Origin: a virus
Direction: 5' to 3' (one strand)
DNA length: 20,015 nt
IMG/VR virus record: IMGVR_UViG_3300032087_004203
Coordinates: 1-20,015 of that record
In this document: positions 7,178 to 13,706 of the stretch, piece after piece
Layout of the letters: each line of letters starts with the position of its first letter
How positions within the stretch are numbered: the stretch's first letter is position 1
The notes under the pieces: generated by a model
What the model saw: only the letters and a program-made list of their open reading frames with translations
The model's database searches: none
What the model was told of the DNA's origin: nothing
Position numbers and translations under genes: made by a program

Positions 7178-7789
7178 TTATTTGACAAATGCTCCAATTC
7201 TTCCGTGTATATCGGGGTAATCTATATATGTATATCCCTCCGGAGCAGCAGTATTTTCCCCTTCCCAAACAGGTATAAATTCTTCTTGTGCATAGTTAAA
7301 GTCTTCATTTTTACGTAAGTGCACTTCTATAAGTTTATTGCCTATAAATTCACAGTTTAAATATTCTTCATCTTTATATTCTTCTAACACACTTGGTAGA
7401 CTAATTTGATCTTTTACCTTACGCCATACTTTCCATTTTGTAAAAGTGTTTGAATCTTTGAAACCTTCTACAGCTAACACTTGTCTACCATAATTGTAGT
7501 CTACGCTTATGTGTTTACCTTCAAACCATTCACACCAAAAAAAACCTATTGGTAAATCTGTTGTTAGTTTTTCTATCCATCTTTTTTCTGCTCCTAGACC
7601 TAATCCTAAAGCATTTACACAAGGGCGTACAATATAATGTGCTGGCTTAGGCACATCTATACCGGTCGGTCCGCATGTGTAACCTAGTTTTCTTGAAAGT
7701 ATAAGCTTATCAAATACCCAAAGCTTATCTGGATTAGTTCGTTGCCATACAAAATCTTCTTCTGTATCGTCAACTAACGGGTTTATCAT
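7178..7789 (-). CDS. Conserved phage protein, possibly ATP-grasp-like, 203 aa
   Basis: No family is certain. The protein has no signal peptide or membrane segment. Suggestive pieces are HYIVRPCVNALGLGLGA at about 51-67, where a basic residue before P resembles the ATP-grasp lysine strand; FFWCEWFEGKHISVDYNY at about 83-100, like the EYLEGEHVSVD strand; and NCEFIGNKLIEVHLRKNEDF at about 144-163, like the E-x-N metal-binding end of ATP-grasp ligases. Together these suggest a small ATP-grasp-like enzyme, but size and motif match are incomplete. It starts by ATGA overlap with the preceding gene, without its own clear Shine-Dalgarno, and is the last gene before the replication block. Similar proteins are, to my memory, common in marine T4-like phages. 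Confidence 0.78.
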   Translation of the reverse strand: MINPLVDDTEEDFVWQRTNPDKLWVFDKLILSRKLGYTCGPTGIDVPKPAHYIVRPCVNALGLGLGAEKRWIEKLTTDLPIGFFWCEWFEGKHISVDYNYGRQVLAVEGFKDSNTFTKWKVWRKVKDQISLPSVLEEYKDEEYLNCEFIGNKLIEVHLRKNEDFNYAQEEFIPVWEGENTAAPEGYTYIDYPDIHGRIGAFVK

Positions 7790-8334
7790 TTGCTTTGTTT
7801 AAGCATCTTAATCATACTGTGTAAACGTTCACGGTATCGCGGTTCAATTAACAGTGTGCTAAAAATTGTAACATAAGGGCCTAAAGCTTTTTGTTGTTCA
7901 TCACTTAATTCTTCACCAGCTGAAGCAAGTGCAAGAGCTTGTGCAGCTTGAACATGATTTGGTTGTTCTTTCTTTAATGTTTTTGTTTGTCTAAGAGCAG
8001 AAATATAATCTCTTGTTTTGTATTCTTTTTCGTTCATTCTTTTCTTCTTTCCTGCACAATGGGCTTTTTGAGAAAAGCCTTTTGGGTTAGAACAGTTAAT
8101 ACTGTCTTTGTATTTTTGAGACCATTTTTCAGCAACAATTTTGTCTTGCATTAGATCATCATGATTTTTTTCTGCGTAGGTTTTTGCTTGCTTTGCAGAA
8201 TAAAATAATTTGACAATGTCACCTTTGTTATTGTATACAGCCCAGAAGTCTTTTCCGTTGTCATCTTTGTGTTTTACAACGTGACTGTTAGTATCATGCC
8301 CGTACTTTTTATCAAAAACTTCTCTCAAATACAT
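7786..8334 (-). CDS. Putative internal head protein with leader and Cys-pair module, 182 aa
   Basis: The function is unknown. It begins MYLREVFDKK, similar to the leaders of neighbouring genes. The middle holds a basic two-cysteine module, NCSNPKGFSQKAHCAGKKKR, at 80-99 (Cys81 and Cys93, C-x11-C). The C-terminal half is helical, with an ALALASAGEELSDEQQKAL stretch at about 133-151 and a basic tail. The first 60 residues (FWAVYNNKGDIVKLF then YSAKQAKTYAEKN) look like a small alpha/beta fold. The ATG at 8334 is one base from the stop of the gene before it, with only a weak AAGAAG upstream. It belongs to the late cargo-like block. It is probably a virion component, by context only. Confidence 0.78.
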   Translation of the reverse strand: MYLREVFDKKYGHDTNSHVVKHKDDNGKDFWAVYNNKGDIVKLFYSAKQAKTYAEKNHDDLMQDKIVAEKWSQKYKDSINCSNPKGFSQKAHCAGKKKRMNEKEYKTRDYISALRQTKTLKKEQPNHVQAAQALALASAGEELSDEQQKALGPYVTIFSTLLIEPRYRERLHSMIKMLKQSK

Positions 8335-8335
8335 T

Positions 8336-9265
8336 TTATTTCTTCTTTGACCTAGTAGTGTTACTTACGTTTTTAGCTTTACCTCTGCGATTCTTATTCG
8401 GATCTTCTCTTCTCTTTTTACGTACAGCAGCAGCAATTGCTTTTTTACCGCCTTTGCGACGTAAACTAGCAGCACGACTTTTACTTAAACACTTAGGCTT
8501 ACCTTCGCCTTTTTTTCGGTCGCCGCATTTGCCAATGCGCTCGCCTTTGGTATTATAACGATCCCAGCCGCCGCCTCCGGCACCGCCTTTTTTACCTTTG
8601 CCGAACCAATCACGTAAACTTTCTTCTAAACTTTCTGCATAGTATGGATTGCTGGGATCTGCATCATCTGATTCGTCAGGCCACCAATCTAATTCATAAC
8701 GTTGCCCTTCGTCAAACATATCTTTCATGTCTAAAATACGTTTTTCATATTCTTCTTTTACTGGGTCAACTCTGCCGGCTACAACATCTAAAACAAAGTT
8801 TAGGGTAGTTGCATTTGCAGTTAGACTGCCGCAACGTGCGCCTACTTCATTTTTTAGATGATCAATCAATATGCTACCACTACACTTTGCAAGTTCGTCG
8901 CTGAGATCTTCTGGAACTTCTAAGTCTATGTAACAGTAGATAAAGTCATAGTGTGGTGCCGGCGATCCATGTAGTATATACTCATCCCGGCACACTATAC
9001 GTTTAAAGCCATCTACATTATGCCATACAGTTTGTTCATCTGTTACTTCGTCTGGCGTGCCGAATGTTTTTTCTAAGTGCTTGCTATAGTCAGCAGATTC
9101 ATTATGATCCCAATTATCGTAATTTTCTGTTAGGTTCTCGTCGATATATTCGTCTGATTCGTTTTTTACACAGTTAGGGACACGCTTTCCGAACATGGTT
9201 TTCATGCCCTTCTTTTTGTATCCATTCCAACAACGTGTTCCTTCAACGATTTCAAATATATTCAT
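8336..9265 (-). CDS. Putative internal head protein with two Cys-pair basic modules, 309 aa
   Basis: The leader MNIFEIVEG (1-9) is followed at once by a basic two-Cys module at 12-32 (RCWNGYKKKG then KTMFGKRVPNC; Cys12 and Cys32, C-x19-C). The middle (35-215) is acidic and probably a globular alpha/beta domain. The C-terminus is a Gly/Lys/Arg-rich module from about 218: DWFGKGKKGGAGGGGWDRYN, then IGKCGD...KPKCLS (Cys247 and Cys259, C-x11-C), then a strongly basic tail (KKRREDPNKNRRGKAK). IVE-G at 7-9 fits the I-x-E cleavage rule of T4-type prohead proteases. The start at 9265 lacks a strong Shine-Dalgarno (AAAGAG about 9-13 bases upstream). The basic tail suggests DNA contact inside the head; this is inference. 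Confidence 0.8.
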   Translation of the reverse strand: MNIFEIVEGTRCWNGYKKKGMKTMFGKRVPNCVKNESDEYIDENLTENYDNWDHNESADYSKHLEKTFGTPDEVTDEQTVWHNVDGFKRIVCRDEYILHGSPAPHYDFIYCYIDLEVPEDLSDELAKCSGSILIDHLKNEVGARCGSLTANATTLNFVLDVVAGRVDPVKEEYEKRILDMKDMFDEGQRYELDWWPDESDDADPSNPYYAESLEESLRDWFGKGKKGGAGGGGWDRYNTKGERIGKCGDRKKGEGKPKCLSKSRAASLRRKGGKKAIAAAVRKKRREDPNKNRRGKAKNVSNTTRSKKK

Positions 9266-9293
9266 TTTTTCTTGCTCTTTACGTTCTTGTTTA

Positions 9294-11132
9294 TCAGCGT
9301 TGTCCTGAATTGCCCCAATTAGCTGCGCCTTTTTTACGACACTGTACTAGTGCCCCGCTTGCATAAGCACTCGGCCATACCTTATAACGTCTTTTCACTT
9401 TATGATAGCATGCGTCCTTAGGGCCTCCGCCTTTTTTAGCTGCTTCGCTTACATGTACTATTTCGCCGCCGCAAGAAGGACATTGGTTAAATGGTATATC
9501 AGTATCTTCACTTACTTCTTTTTTTTTAGCGTTATCGTCTTCGCCTGGCTTCTTATCTGCCCAATCTGGAACGCCGTCACCGTCAGCATCTGGCTTTTTC
9601 TTTTTAGATTCGCCATATGCTGCTCGCATGCCTGATGCTGCTCCGTCAAAAGAAGCATCATTACCAGAACCACCGTGATCGCCAAATGCTAGATCGTCGT
9701 GGGCTTCTGCGTAAGCTTTCATCATTGCTATTAAAGACTTGTATGTTCCACTGTTAGCATCTAATAGACGTGCTGCTTGATCTGGCTCGCCACGATCCAT
9801 TAACTGTGCTACGTTAGATAGACGATCTTTGATACGCTGTTCTAGTTGCTCCATGCGATACACACCCATGCCCTTCACTAGTACTTCAGACTGTGTAGCA
9901 TCTTCGTCGTGATGTGTAATTTCACCAAATTGTCCCTCTGCTATAACACGCTTTTTAAAATCAAGTGCTAACCTACGCAAATCATCTTTGTGAGTTGTTT
10001 CTGCTAATTTGATAGCTTTAGGCGATACGTCAGCACGTCCAATGTTACTTGCTTGGTATCTAATAGCTTGCTCTACAATGCGTAACATTGATGCATTAGC
10101 ACTTTTTCTTGTAGATTCTAAAGTGTGTTCTTTACCATCTGATGTTTTAAACTTTGTACCAGGTTTTGCACCAGAGGCTTTTAGTTCTCTCACTCTTTGT
10201 GCAAATTCGTTGCCTTCTTCAACTTCAGCTTCGTCAACTGGTGTTTCTGTTTCTTCACTATCAGTAGTATCTTTAAGTTTTTTAATACCTGCGTCAATCA
10301 ACCACCATGCGCCTCCTAGGCCCAAAAGAAGTGCTGAAGTAGTAGCATCGTATTTGTTTTTAGCATCTTGAGTTTGTTCAATTATCTCTTTTGCAATGTC
10401 GGTAGTTCTTAGCAATTCTAATTGCGCTTTTTTTACAGCTCTTCTTGCCATGTTGTTATCAACAGCATCTTCGAGTTCTACTACCTGTTTTATAAGTGAT
10501 CTCATCTTTGCATCTGCATTTCCAAGATCACCTTTATAGAAACGTTTGAGTATGCCTCTTTCAGCCATTTGGCCTAATTTGTTAGCAGCATCAAGAGCAT
10601 CATTTCTTGTTTTCAACGTTTTAAAAACAGCTATTTGCAGTGCACCTTTTTTTGCTCTAGCATTTGCAATGGCTACTAGCTTGTTGATTTCTGCCTTTGC
10701 AGCAGCGTGAGTATATGCAAGATTTGCAAGTGTAGAAGCACGACGATTCAATACTCGCTGTCTAACTTTTGTAGCAATCTCGCCTGCTCTTTTGCCCAAA
10801 GAAGTTTTAGCAGCAAGTTTTGCCAAGTCTCCCAACGGACCTTCATCTAGTTGCTCGGACTCGTTTGTAGTGTATTCCACATCCATTTGATTGTGTTCAT
10901 AATCCATACTATGATAAACTGAGCCTAAGTAATCAGCAGCTTTGGTAATCTTTGCTTGCTGCCAACCTTCAATGCCTTCTGCTTCACTTACACTTTTTAA
11001 CATATCGTGTAATTCTACAGCATATTTTGCAACTTTAAATAAGTCACTGCGTGCCATTTGCACTTCGTGATCCATTTCTGCTTTATATGCCATGTCACCT
11101 AAGTGACCTTCTTGAACTTTTTTACGAGCCAT
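9294..11132 (-). CDS. Large helical virion-associated protein with Ca-loop and zinc-ribbon-like C-terminus, 612 aa
   Basis: This is the longest protein of the late block. Residues 20-80 are helical (ARSDLFKVAKYAVELHDML, KITKAADYLGSVYH). Residues 105-265 are a long, alanine- and basic-rich helical region, ending in a hydrophobic segment, ALLLGLGGAWWLIDAG at 267-282, that could insert in a membrane. Residues 300-505 are mixed helical. DADGDGVPDWADKKPGEDD at 515-533 is an EF-hand or thrombospondin-3-like calcium loop. CPSCGG (551-556) plus Cys575 and Cys598 gives four cysteines, a zinc-ribbon-like ending within CYHKVKRRYKVWPSAY. LDE-G (95-98) and IAE-G (397-400) fit prohead-protease sites. AGGA lies about 8 bases before the ATG and a GATAAATA promoter (11156-11163) is just upstream, so it is probably made in large amounts late. 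The function is unknown; an ejected internal protein is my guess. Confidence 0.82.
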   Translation of the reverse strand: MARKKVQEGHLGDMAYKAEMDHEVQMARSDLFKVAKYAVELHDMLKSVSEAEGIEGWQQAKITKAADYLGSVYHSMDYEHNQMDVEYTTNESEQLDEGPLGDLAKLAAKTSLGKRAGEIATKVRQRVLNRRASTLANLAYTHAAAKAEINKLVAIANARAKKGALQIAVFKTLKTRNDALDAANKLGQMAERGILKRFYKGDLGNADAKMRSLIKQVVELEDAVDNNMARRAVKKAQLELLRTTDIAKEIIEQTQDAKNKYDATTSALLLGLGGAWWLIDAGIKKLKDTTDSEETETPVDEAEVEEGNEFAQRVRELKASGAKPGTKFKTSDGKEHTLESTRKSANASMLRIVEQAIRYQASNIGRADVSPKAIKLAETTHKDDLRRLALDFKKRVIAEGQFGEITHHDEDATQSEVLVKGMGVYRMEQLEQRIKDRLSNVAQLMDRGEPDQAARLLDANSGTYKSLIAMMKAYAEAHDDLAFGDHGGSGNDASFDGAASGMRAAYGESKKKKPDADGDGVPDWADKKPGEDDNAKKKEVSEDTDIPFNQCPSCGGEIVHVSEAAKKGGGPKDACYHKVKRRYKVWPSAYASGALVQCRKKGAANWGNSGQR

Positions 11133-11155
11133 GATGAATTCCTATTAATATATTA

Positions 11156-11163
11156 TATTTATC
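11156..11163 (-). promoter_or_regulatory. T4-type late promoter motif GATAAATA
   Basis: On the minus strand GATAAATA (T4 consensus TATAAATA) ends 23 bases before the ATG of the 612-aa gene, the usual late promoter distance. It overlaps the TGA stop of the 54-aa gene, so the stop and the promoter share bases. Late transcription would need phage gp55- and gp33-like factors and the clamp. Confidence 0.6.
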
Positions 11164-11326
11164 ACTTCTGCTTTTTTTGATCTTCAGTTTTCTTTTTCTT
11201 TTTTGACCCTGTGCGACTAATTGGTGGTGTTCCAGGGCCGCCGTTTACAAAACCATTTCCGCCGTCTGCAAATGCTGTGGCAACACTTGCGCTGGTTGTT
11301 GTTTCAGTAATTTCATTCATTTTCAT
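11162..11326 (-). CDS. Small 54-aa protein with MKMNEITE leader and lysine tail
   Basis: This short gene fills the gap between the acyl carrier protein and the 612-aa gene. It starts at the ATG 11326-11324, one base after the ACP stop, with AGGAG 8 bases upstream, and stops at TGA 11164-11162, directly followed by TAA. It reads MKMNEITETTTSASVATAFA, then a Gly/Asn/Pro segment (DGGNGFVNGGPGTPP), then ISRTG and a SKKKKK tail. The first five residues are identical to those of the peptidase at 12388, and both have T-E soon after. Such a short, flexible, Lys-tailed protein with a capsid-targeting-like leader resembles a small internal head protein or peptide. The good ribosome site and tight spacing support a real gene. 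Confidence 0.72.
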   Translation of the reverse strand: MKMNEITETTTSASVATAFADGGNGFVNGGPGTPPISRTGSKKKKKTEDQKKQK

Positions 11327-11327
11327 T

Positions 11328-11567
11328 TTATTCTCCTACAGCTTCAGTTACATATGAAACAACTTCGCCGACTGTCATTAAACTTTCAGCATCGTCGTCG
11401 TCAATTGTAATGTCAAACTCGTTTTCAAGTGCTATAACTATTTCTACAGTATCTAAACTGTCAGCACCTAAGTCGTCTATAAAATTAGCAGATTCTGTAA
11501 ACATATCAACGTCTTTGTTTAATGTATCTGCTAGTACTTTTTTAACTTTGTCTGCTAATTCACTCAT
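11328..11567 (-). CDS. acpP: Acyl carrier protein, 79 aa
   Basis: This is a canonical bacterial-type acyl carrier protein that carries acyl chains on a 4'-phosphopantetheine attached to serine. The attachment motif is DLGADSLDTVE at 32-42, with Ser37 modified. The four-helix layout is complete: ELADKVKKVLADTL, the acidic recognition helix EIVIALENEFDI, and a final VGEVVSYVTEAV. Length and acidity match host ACPs (about 78 aa). I chose the ATG at 11567 with AAGGA about 9 bases upstream; an in-frame TTG at 11585 would add six residues and swallow that site. The gene lies inside the late block between a cell-wall peptidase and small cargo-like genes, with no fatty-acid synthesis gene in the window. 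It must rely on host holo-ACP synthase. Why a phage makes its own ACP late is unclear. Confidence 0.95.
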   Translation of the reverse strand: MSELADKVKKVLADTLNKDVDMFTESANFIDDLGADSLDTVEIVIALENEFDITIDDDDAESLMTVGEVVSYVTEAVGE

Positions 11568-11581
11568 TGTTAATTTCCTTT

Positions 11582-11641
11582 TCAATCAAATTCATTACCA
11601 TACCCGGGTGTTTAAGTATCAAATTCATTATTGTATCCGGA
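11582..11641 (-). repeat. Tandem duplication of the peptidase C-terminal codons across its stop
   Basis: The last codons of the peptidase gene, encoding SGYNNEFDT and stop (11641-11612), are followed at once and in the same frame by codons for TPGYGNEFD and a TGA stop (11611-11582). The AATGAATTTGAT core is identical in the two copies. The second copy ends 15 bases upstream of the ACP ATG. It is either a tandem duplication that later gained a stop, or an ancestral double-motif tail cut short by a new TAA. Confidence 0.7.
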
Positions 11642-12388
11642 CGTGTTAGTACTCGCTTTTGCAGCAGCAAGTGCTTTTCTTGTTTCAGGACCAACTATTC
11701 CATCGACCTGTAAACTATTAGCCTGTTGGAAGCGGCGTACTGCTTGTTCTGTGCGAGGCCCAAACTTTCCGTCTATGCCTGTTGAACCAACACTATAACC
11801 TAATTCTTCTAGTCTTGTTTGTAGTTTTTTAACTGTTGGTATTAGTTGTGGACTGTAAGAGCCAGTGTTTCTAAGTAGATTTGCACCTGACGTTGACATA
11901 GGAGCAGAAGGTTTTCTTGTTTTTTTATTGCTAGTAGGCCGTGTTACAGTGGTAGTTTTAGTGCTTGCGCCGCCTCCGTATATATTAGGTCCTCTAGACA
12001 CTTGAATATTGCCTCCTTCTCTAGCTGCTGCGCTAAAATGCATAGCGTCTTTAGAACGGTTCCAATTTCCGCCCCATCCTAAACCGTGTTTTGCAGCTAT
12101 TTGACTTATATTAGGAGGCATGTCAGTAATTAATGTTGGTCCTTGCGGATTGTCATCTGGATTTATGTCAATTGCTAAACCTTGAGCATGATGACTCCAC
12201 TTACCGCTGCTTGTCCTTCTTTTATTATATCCGCCTATAGAGTATATATTATATCCAGTAGCTTCTAAATCATTTACAAAAGCTTGAAATTGTGCCTGCA
12301 CAGGTGCAGCAACCCAAGCTTGTTTGCCACTTTTAGTTGTGATTTTTGCTAAACCCTGTTGTTCAGTAATTATTTCGTTCATTTTCAT
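11612..12388 (-). CDS. M15-type peptidoglycan peptidase with peptidoglycan-binding domain, 258 aa
   Basis: The protein cuts peptide bonds in cell-wall peptidoglycan. The catalytic domain (about 13-125) is a VanY/M15-like zinc peptidase: GGYNKRR at 52-58, SHHAQGLAIDIN at 65-76 fits SxHxxGxAxD with zinc ligands His67 and Asp74, and DAMHF at 114-118 gives the third ligand His117. A Thr/Ser/Lys-rich linker (130-180) leads to a PG_binding_1 domain at 181-241 (VKKLQTRLEELGY, GIDGKFGPRTEQAVRRFQ, DGIVGPETRKAL). The start is MKMNEIITE, a capsid-targeting-like leader with an I-x-E site, instead of a signal peptide. It sits among virion-type genes away from any holin, so a packaged, entry-phase enzyme fits at least as well as a lysis endolysin. 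The ATG at 12388 has only a weak purine run upstream. Confidence 0.9.
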   Translation of the reverse strand: MKMNEIITEQQGLAKITTKSGKQAWVAAPVQAQFQAFVNDLEATGYNIYSIGGYNKRRTSSGKWSHHAQGLAIDINPDDNPQGPTLITDMPPNISQIAAKHGLGWGGNWNRSKDAMHFSAAAREGGNIQVSRGPNIYGGGASTKTTTVTRPTSNKKTRKPSAPMSTSGANLLRNTGSYSPQLIPTVKKLQTRLEELGYSVGSTGIDGKFGPRTEQAVRRFQQANSLQVDGIVGPETRKALAAAKASTNTSGYNNEFDT

Positions 12389-12390
12389 AA

Positions 12391-13497
12391 CTAGCTTTTC
12401 TTTCTTCTACCACTTTTCATATTTGCGCACCAATGATACATTTTTCCACGTTCGCCCTTGTACTTTTTTGCTTTTTTACGAAGGCTTGTTACTGATCCTT
12501 TGCAACTTGCTCCTGAACGTTTTACACGTCCTGGTCTGCTTTTGCCTTTTTTCTTACCATCGGCAAAGTTTTCATCTACGCTTTCTTTTTTTTTACTTTT
12601 GTTATAACTAGCCCATGCTACTGCATAAGGATTATCAACTTTTCCTTTAAGCGCTAGAACTTGATCTTCTCTACCTGGCGGTGCAACTTCGTCTATTACA
12701 TACATGCCTAGTTCATCGTCCCAACGTTGCCCAGGTAATTCATCCATTTTTTGATCATACTTAAATTGTTGTTTTTTTCTTGTAGCAGATTTAACGTTTT
12801 CAAGTTCTTCTCGTTCTCTTTGTACAGCACGATATGCCATAGCACGTACTTTGCTGTCGGATAAACCGCTGTTTCCTTTCCTGCGTCTTAGTATTCTAAA
12901 CACTGAGTTTACTGCTTCTTTTCCAAAACCTAACTTTTGTACAATTTTACCTATTGCAGATCCAGCTTCGTTTAGGTTTTTATCATCACATTTACATACA
13001 GCTTCGCCTGTTACAGGGCAGGGACCTTTTTGTTCATTGGTCATTACAGCTTTAGTAATATTTAATGCTTGTTCGCCATCAGGGTGATGTGGATTTATAC
13101 TTACAGTTTCGCCAGCAAACAGTGCGCCGAGGTCAACTGCTTTACCTAAGCCGTCTAAAACTTGATGTAAGCGATCGTTTTTGTTGTAATTTCCAGTTTC
13201 GTAGCCTTTTTCGCCACGCAGTTCTACTCTATGCTTGTCTTCGTTGTCGACCATATGTAGTACATAGATGTTATTACGTTTATCACGCTCTAATTTGATA
13301 AGCACTGACTCAGATAAACCTAAATTAAACAGTTTGTGTACACTAGAACCCCTTGCTGTGTGAGCAGGCCGCCCGTCTTTGTCTACCTTAAAGCCAAATT
13401 TAGCAGCTTCTATACTAACTTGGTTTGGACCTACGTCCACAGTTTGGTTTTGTGTAGTAATACAGCCAACGCCTTCAAAAATATCCCATATTTTCAT
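12391..13497 (-). CDS. Putative internal head protein with leader and C-terminal Cys-pair basic module, 368 aa
   Basis: The function is unknown. The leader MKIWDIFEGVGC is followed by a globular beta-rich domain (20-150). A cysteine cluster CPVTGEAVCKC at 160-170 comes next, then a strongly basic helical region at 185-250 (RILRRRKGNSGLSDSKVRAM, ATRKKQQFKYDQK). NPYAVAWASYNKSKKKES at 289-306 is a linker string I associate with marine phage proteins. The C-terminal module at 321-367 has RPGRVKRSGASCKGS and KMYHWCANMKSGRRKK (Cys332 and Cys357, C-x24-C). IFE-G at 6-9 fits a prohead protease site. AGGGGAC lies just upstream of the ATG at 13497, and the gene overlaps its upstream neighbour by 4 bases. 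The basic modules suggest nucleic-acid contact inside the capsid, by inference. Confidence 0.8.
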   Translation of the reverse strand: MKIWDIFEGVGCITTQNQTVDVGPNQVSIEAAKFGFKVDKDGRPAHTARGSSVHKLFNLGLSESVLIKLERDKRNNIYVLHMVDNEDKHRVELRGEKGYETGNYNKNDRLHQVLDGLGKAVDLGALFAGETVSINPHHPDGEQALNITKAVMTNEQKGPCPVTGEAVCKCDDKNLNEAGSAIGKIVQKLGFGKEAVNSVFRILRRRKGNSGLSDSKVRAMAYRAVQREREELENVKSATRKKQQFKYDQKMDELPGQRWDDELGMYVIDEVAPPGREDQVLALKGKVDNPYAVAWASYNKSKKKESVDENFADGKKKGKSRPGRVKRSGASCKGSVTSLRKKAKKYKGERGKMYHWCANMKSGRRKKS

Positions 13498-13706
13498 TTG
13501 CGTCCCCTAAAACTAATAGGTCCATTTAGATAGGGCCTAGAAAACCATAGCTTAAACCAGTCGTCTGTACCTGGTTGTATATTTTCCTCACGTTCTATTT
13601 GTCTTTTTTCTGTCCCTGTAACAGAGATATTAGATCCTTCGTAGGCAGTGTATCCTTTAAATTCATTTATACCTGCTAATTTACGAATCTGATCTAACTC
13701 ATCCAT
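13494..13706 (-). CDS. Small conserved phage protein, 70 aa
   Basis: The function is unknown. I start it at the ATG 13706 (MDELDQIRKLAGINEFKGY), which has AGGTG upstream and overlaps the previous stop by 8 bases. A GTG at 13715 would add only three residues and has a worse ribosome site. The N-terminal QIRKLAGINEF is a short amphipathic segment that may serve as another leader type. A polar middle with SVTGTEKRQIEREE follows, then GTDDWFKLWFSRPYLNG, an aromatic-rich motif that I associate with marine T4-like phages. It is wedged between two cargo-like genes, so a virion role is likely by context. Confidence 0.75.
   Translation of the reverse strand: MDELDQIRKLAGINEFKGYTAYEGSNISVTGTEKRQIEREENIQPGTDDWFKLWFSRPYLNGPISFRGRK

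Noticed and set aside
11568-11585. TTG start adding six residues to the acyl carrier protein
   Set aside because: It would include the AAGGA ribosome site in the coding region; ACPs normally begin about where the ATG at 11567 starts.
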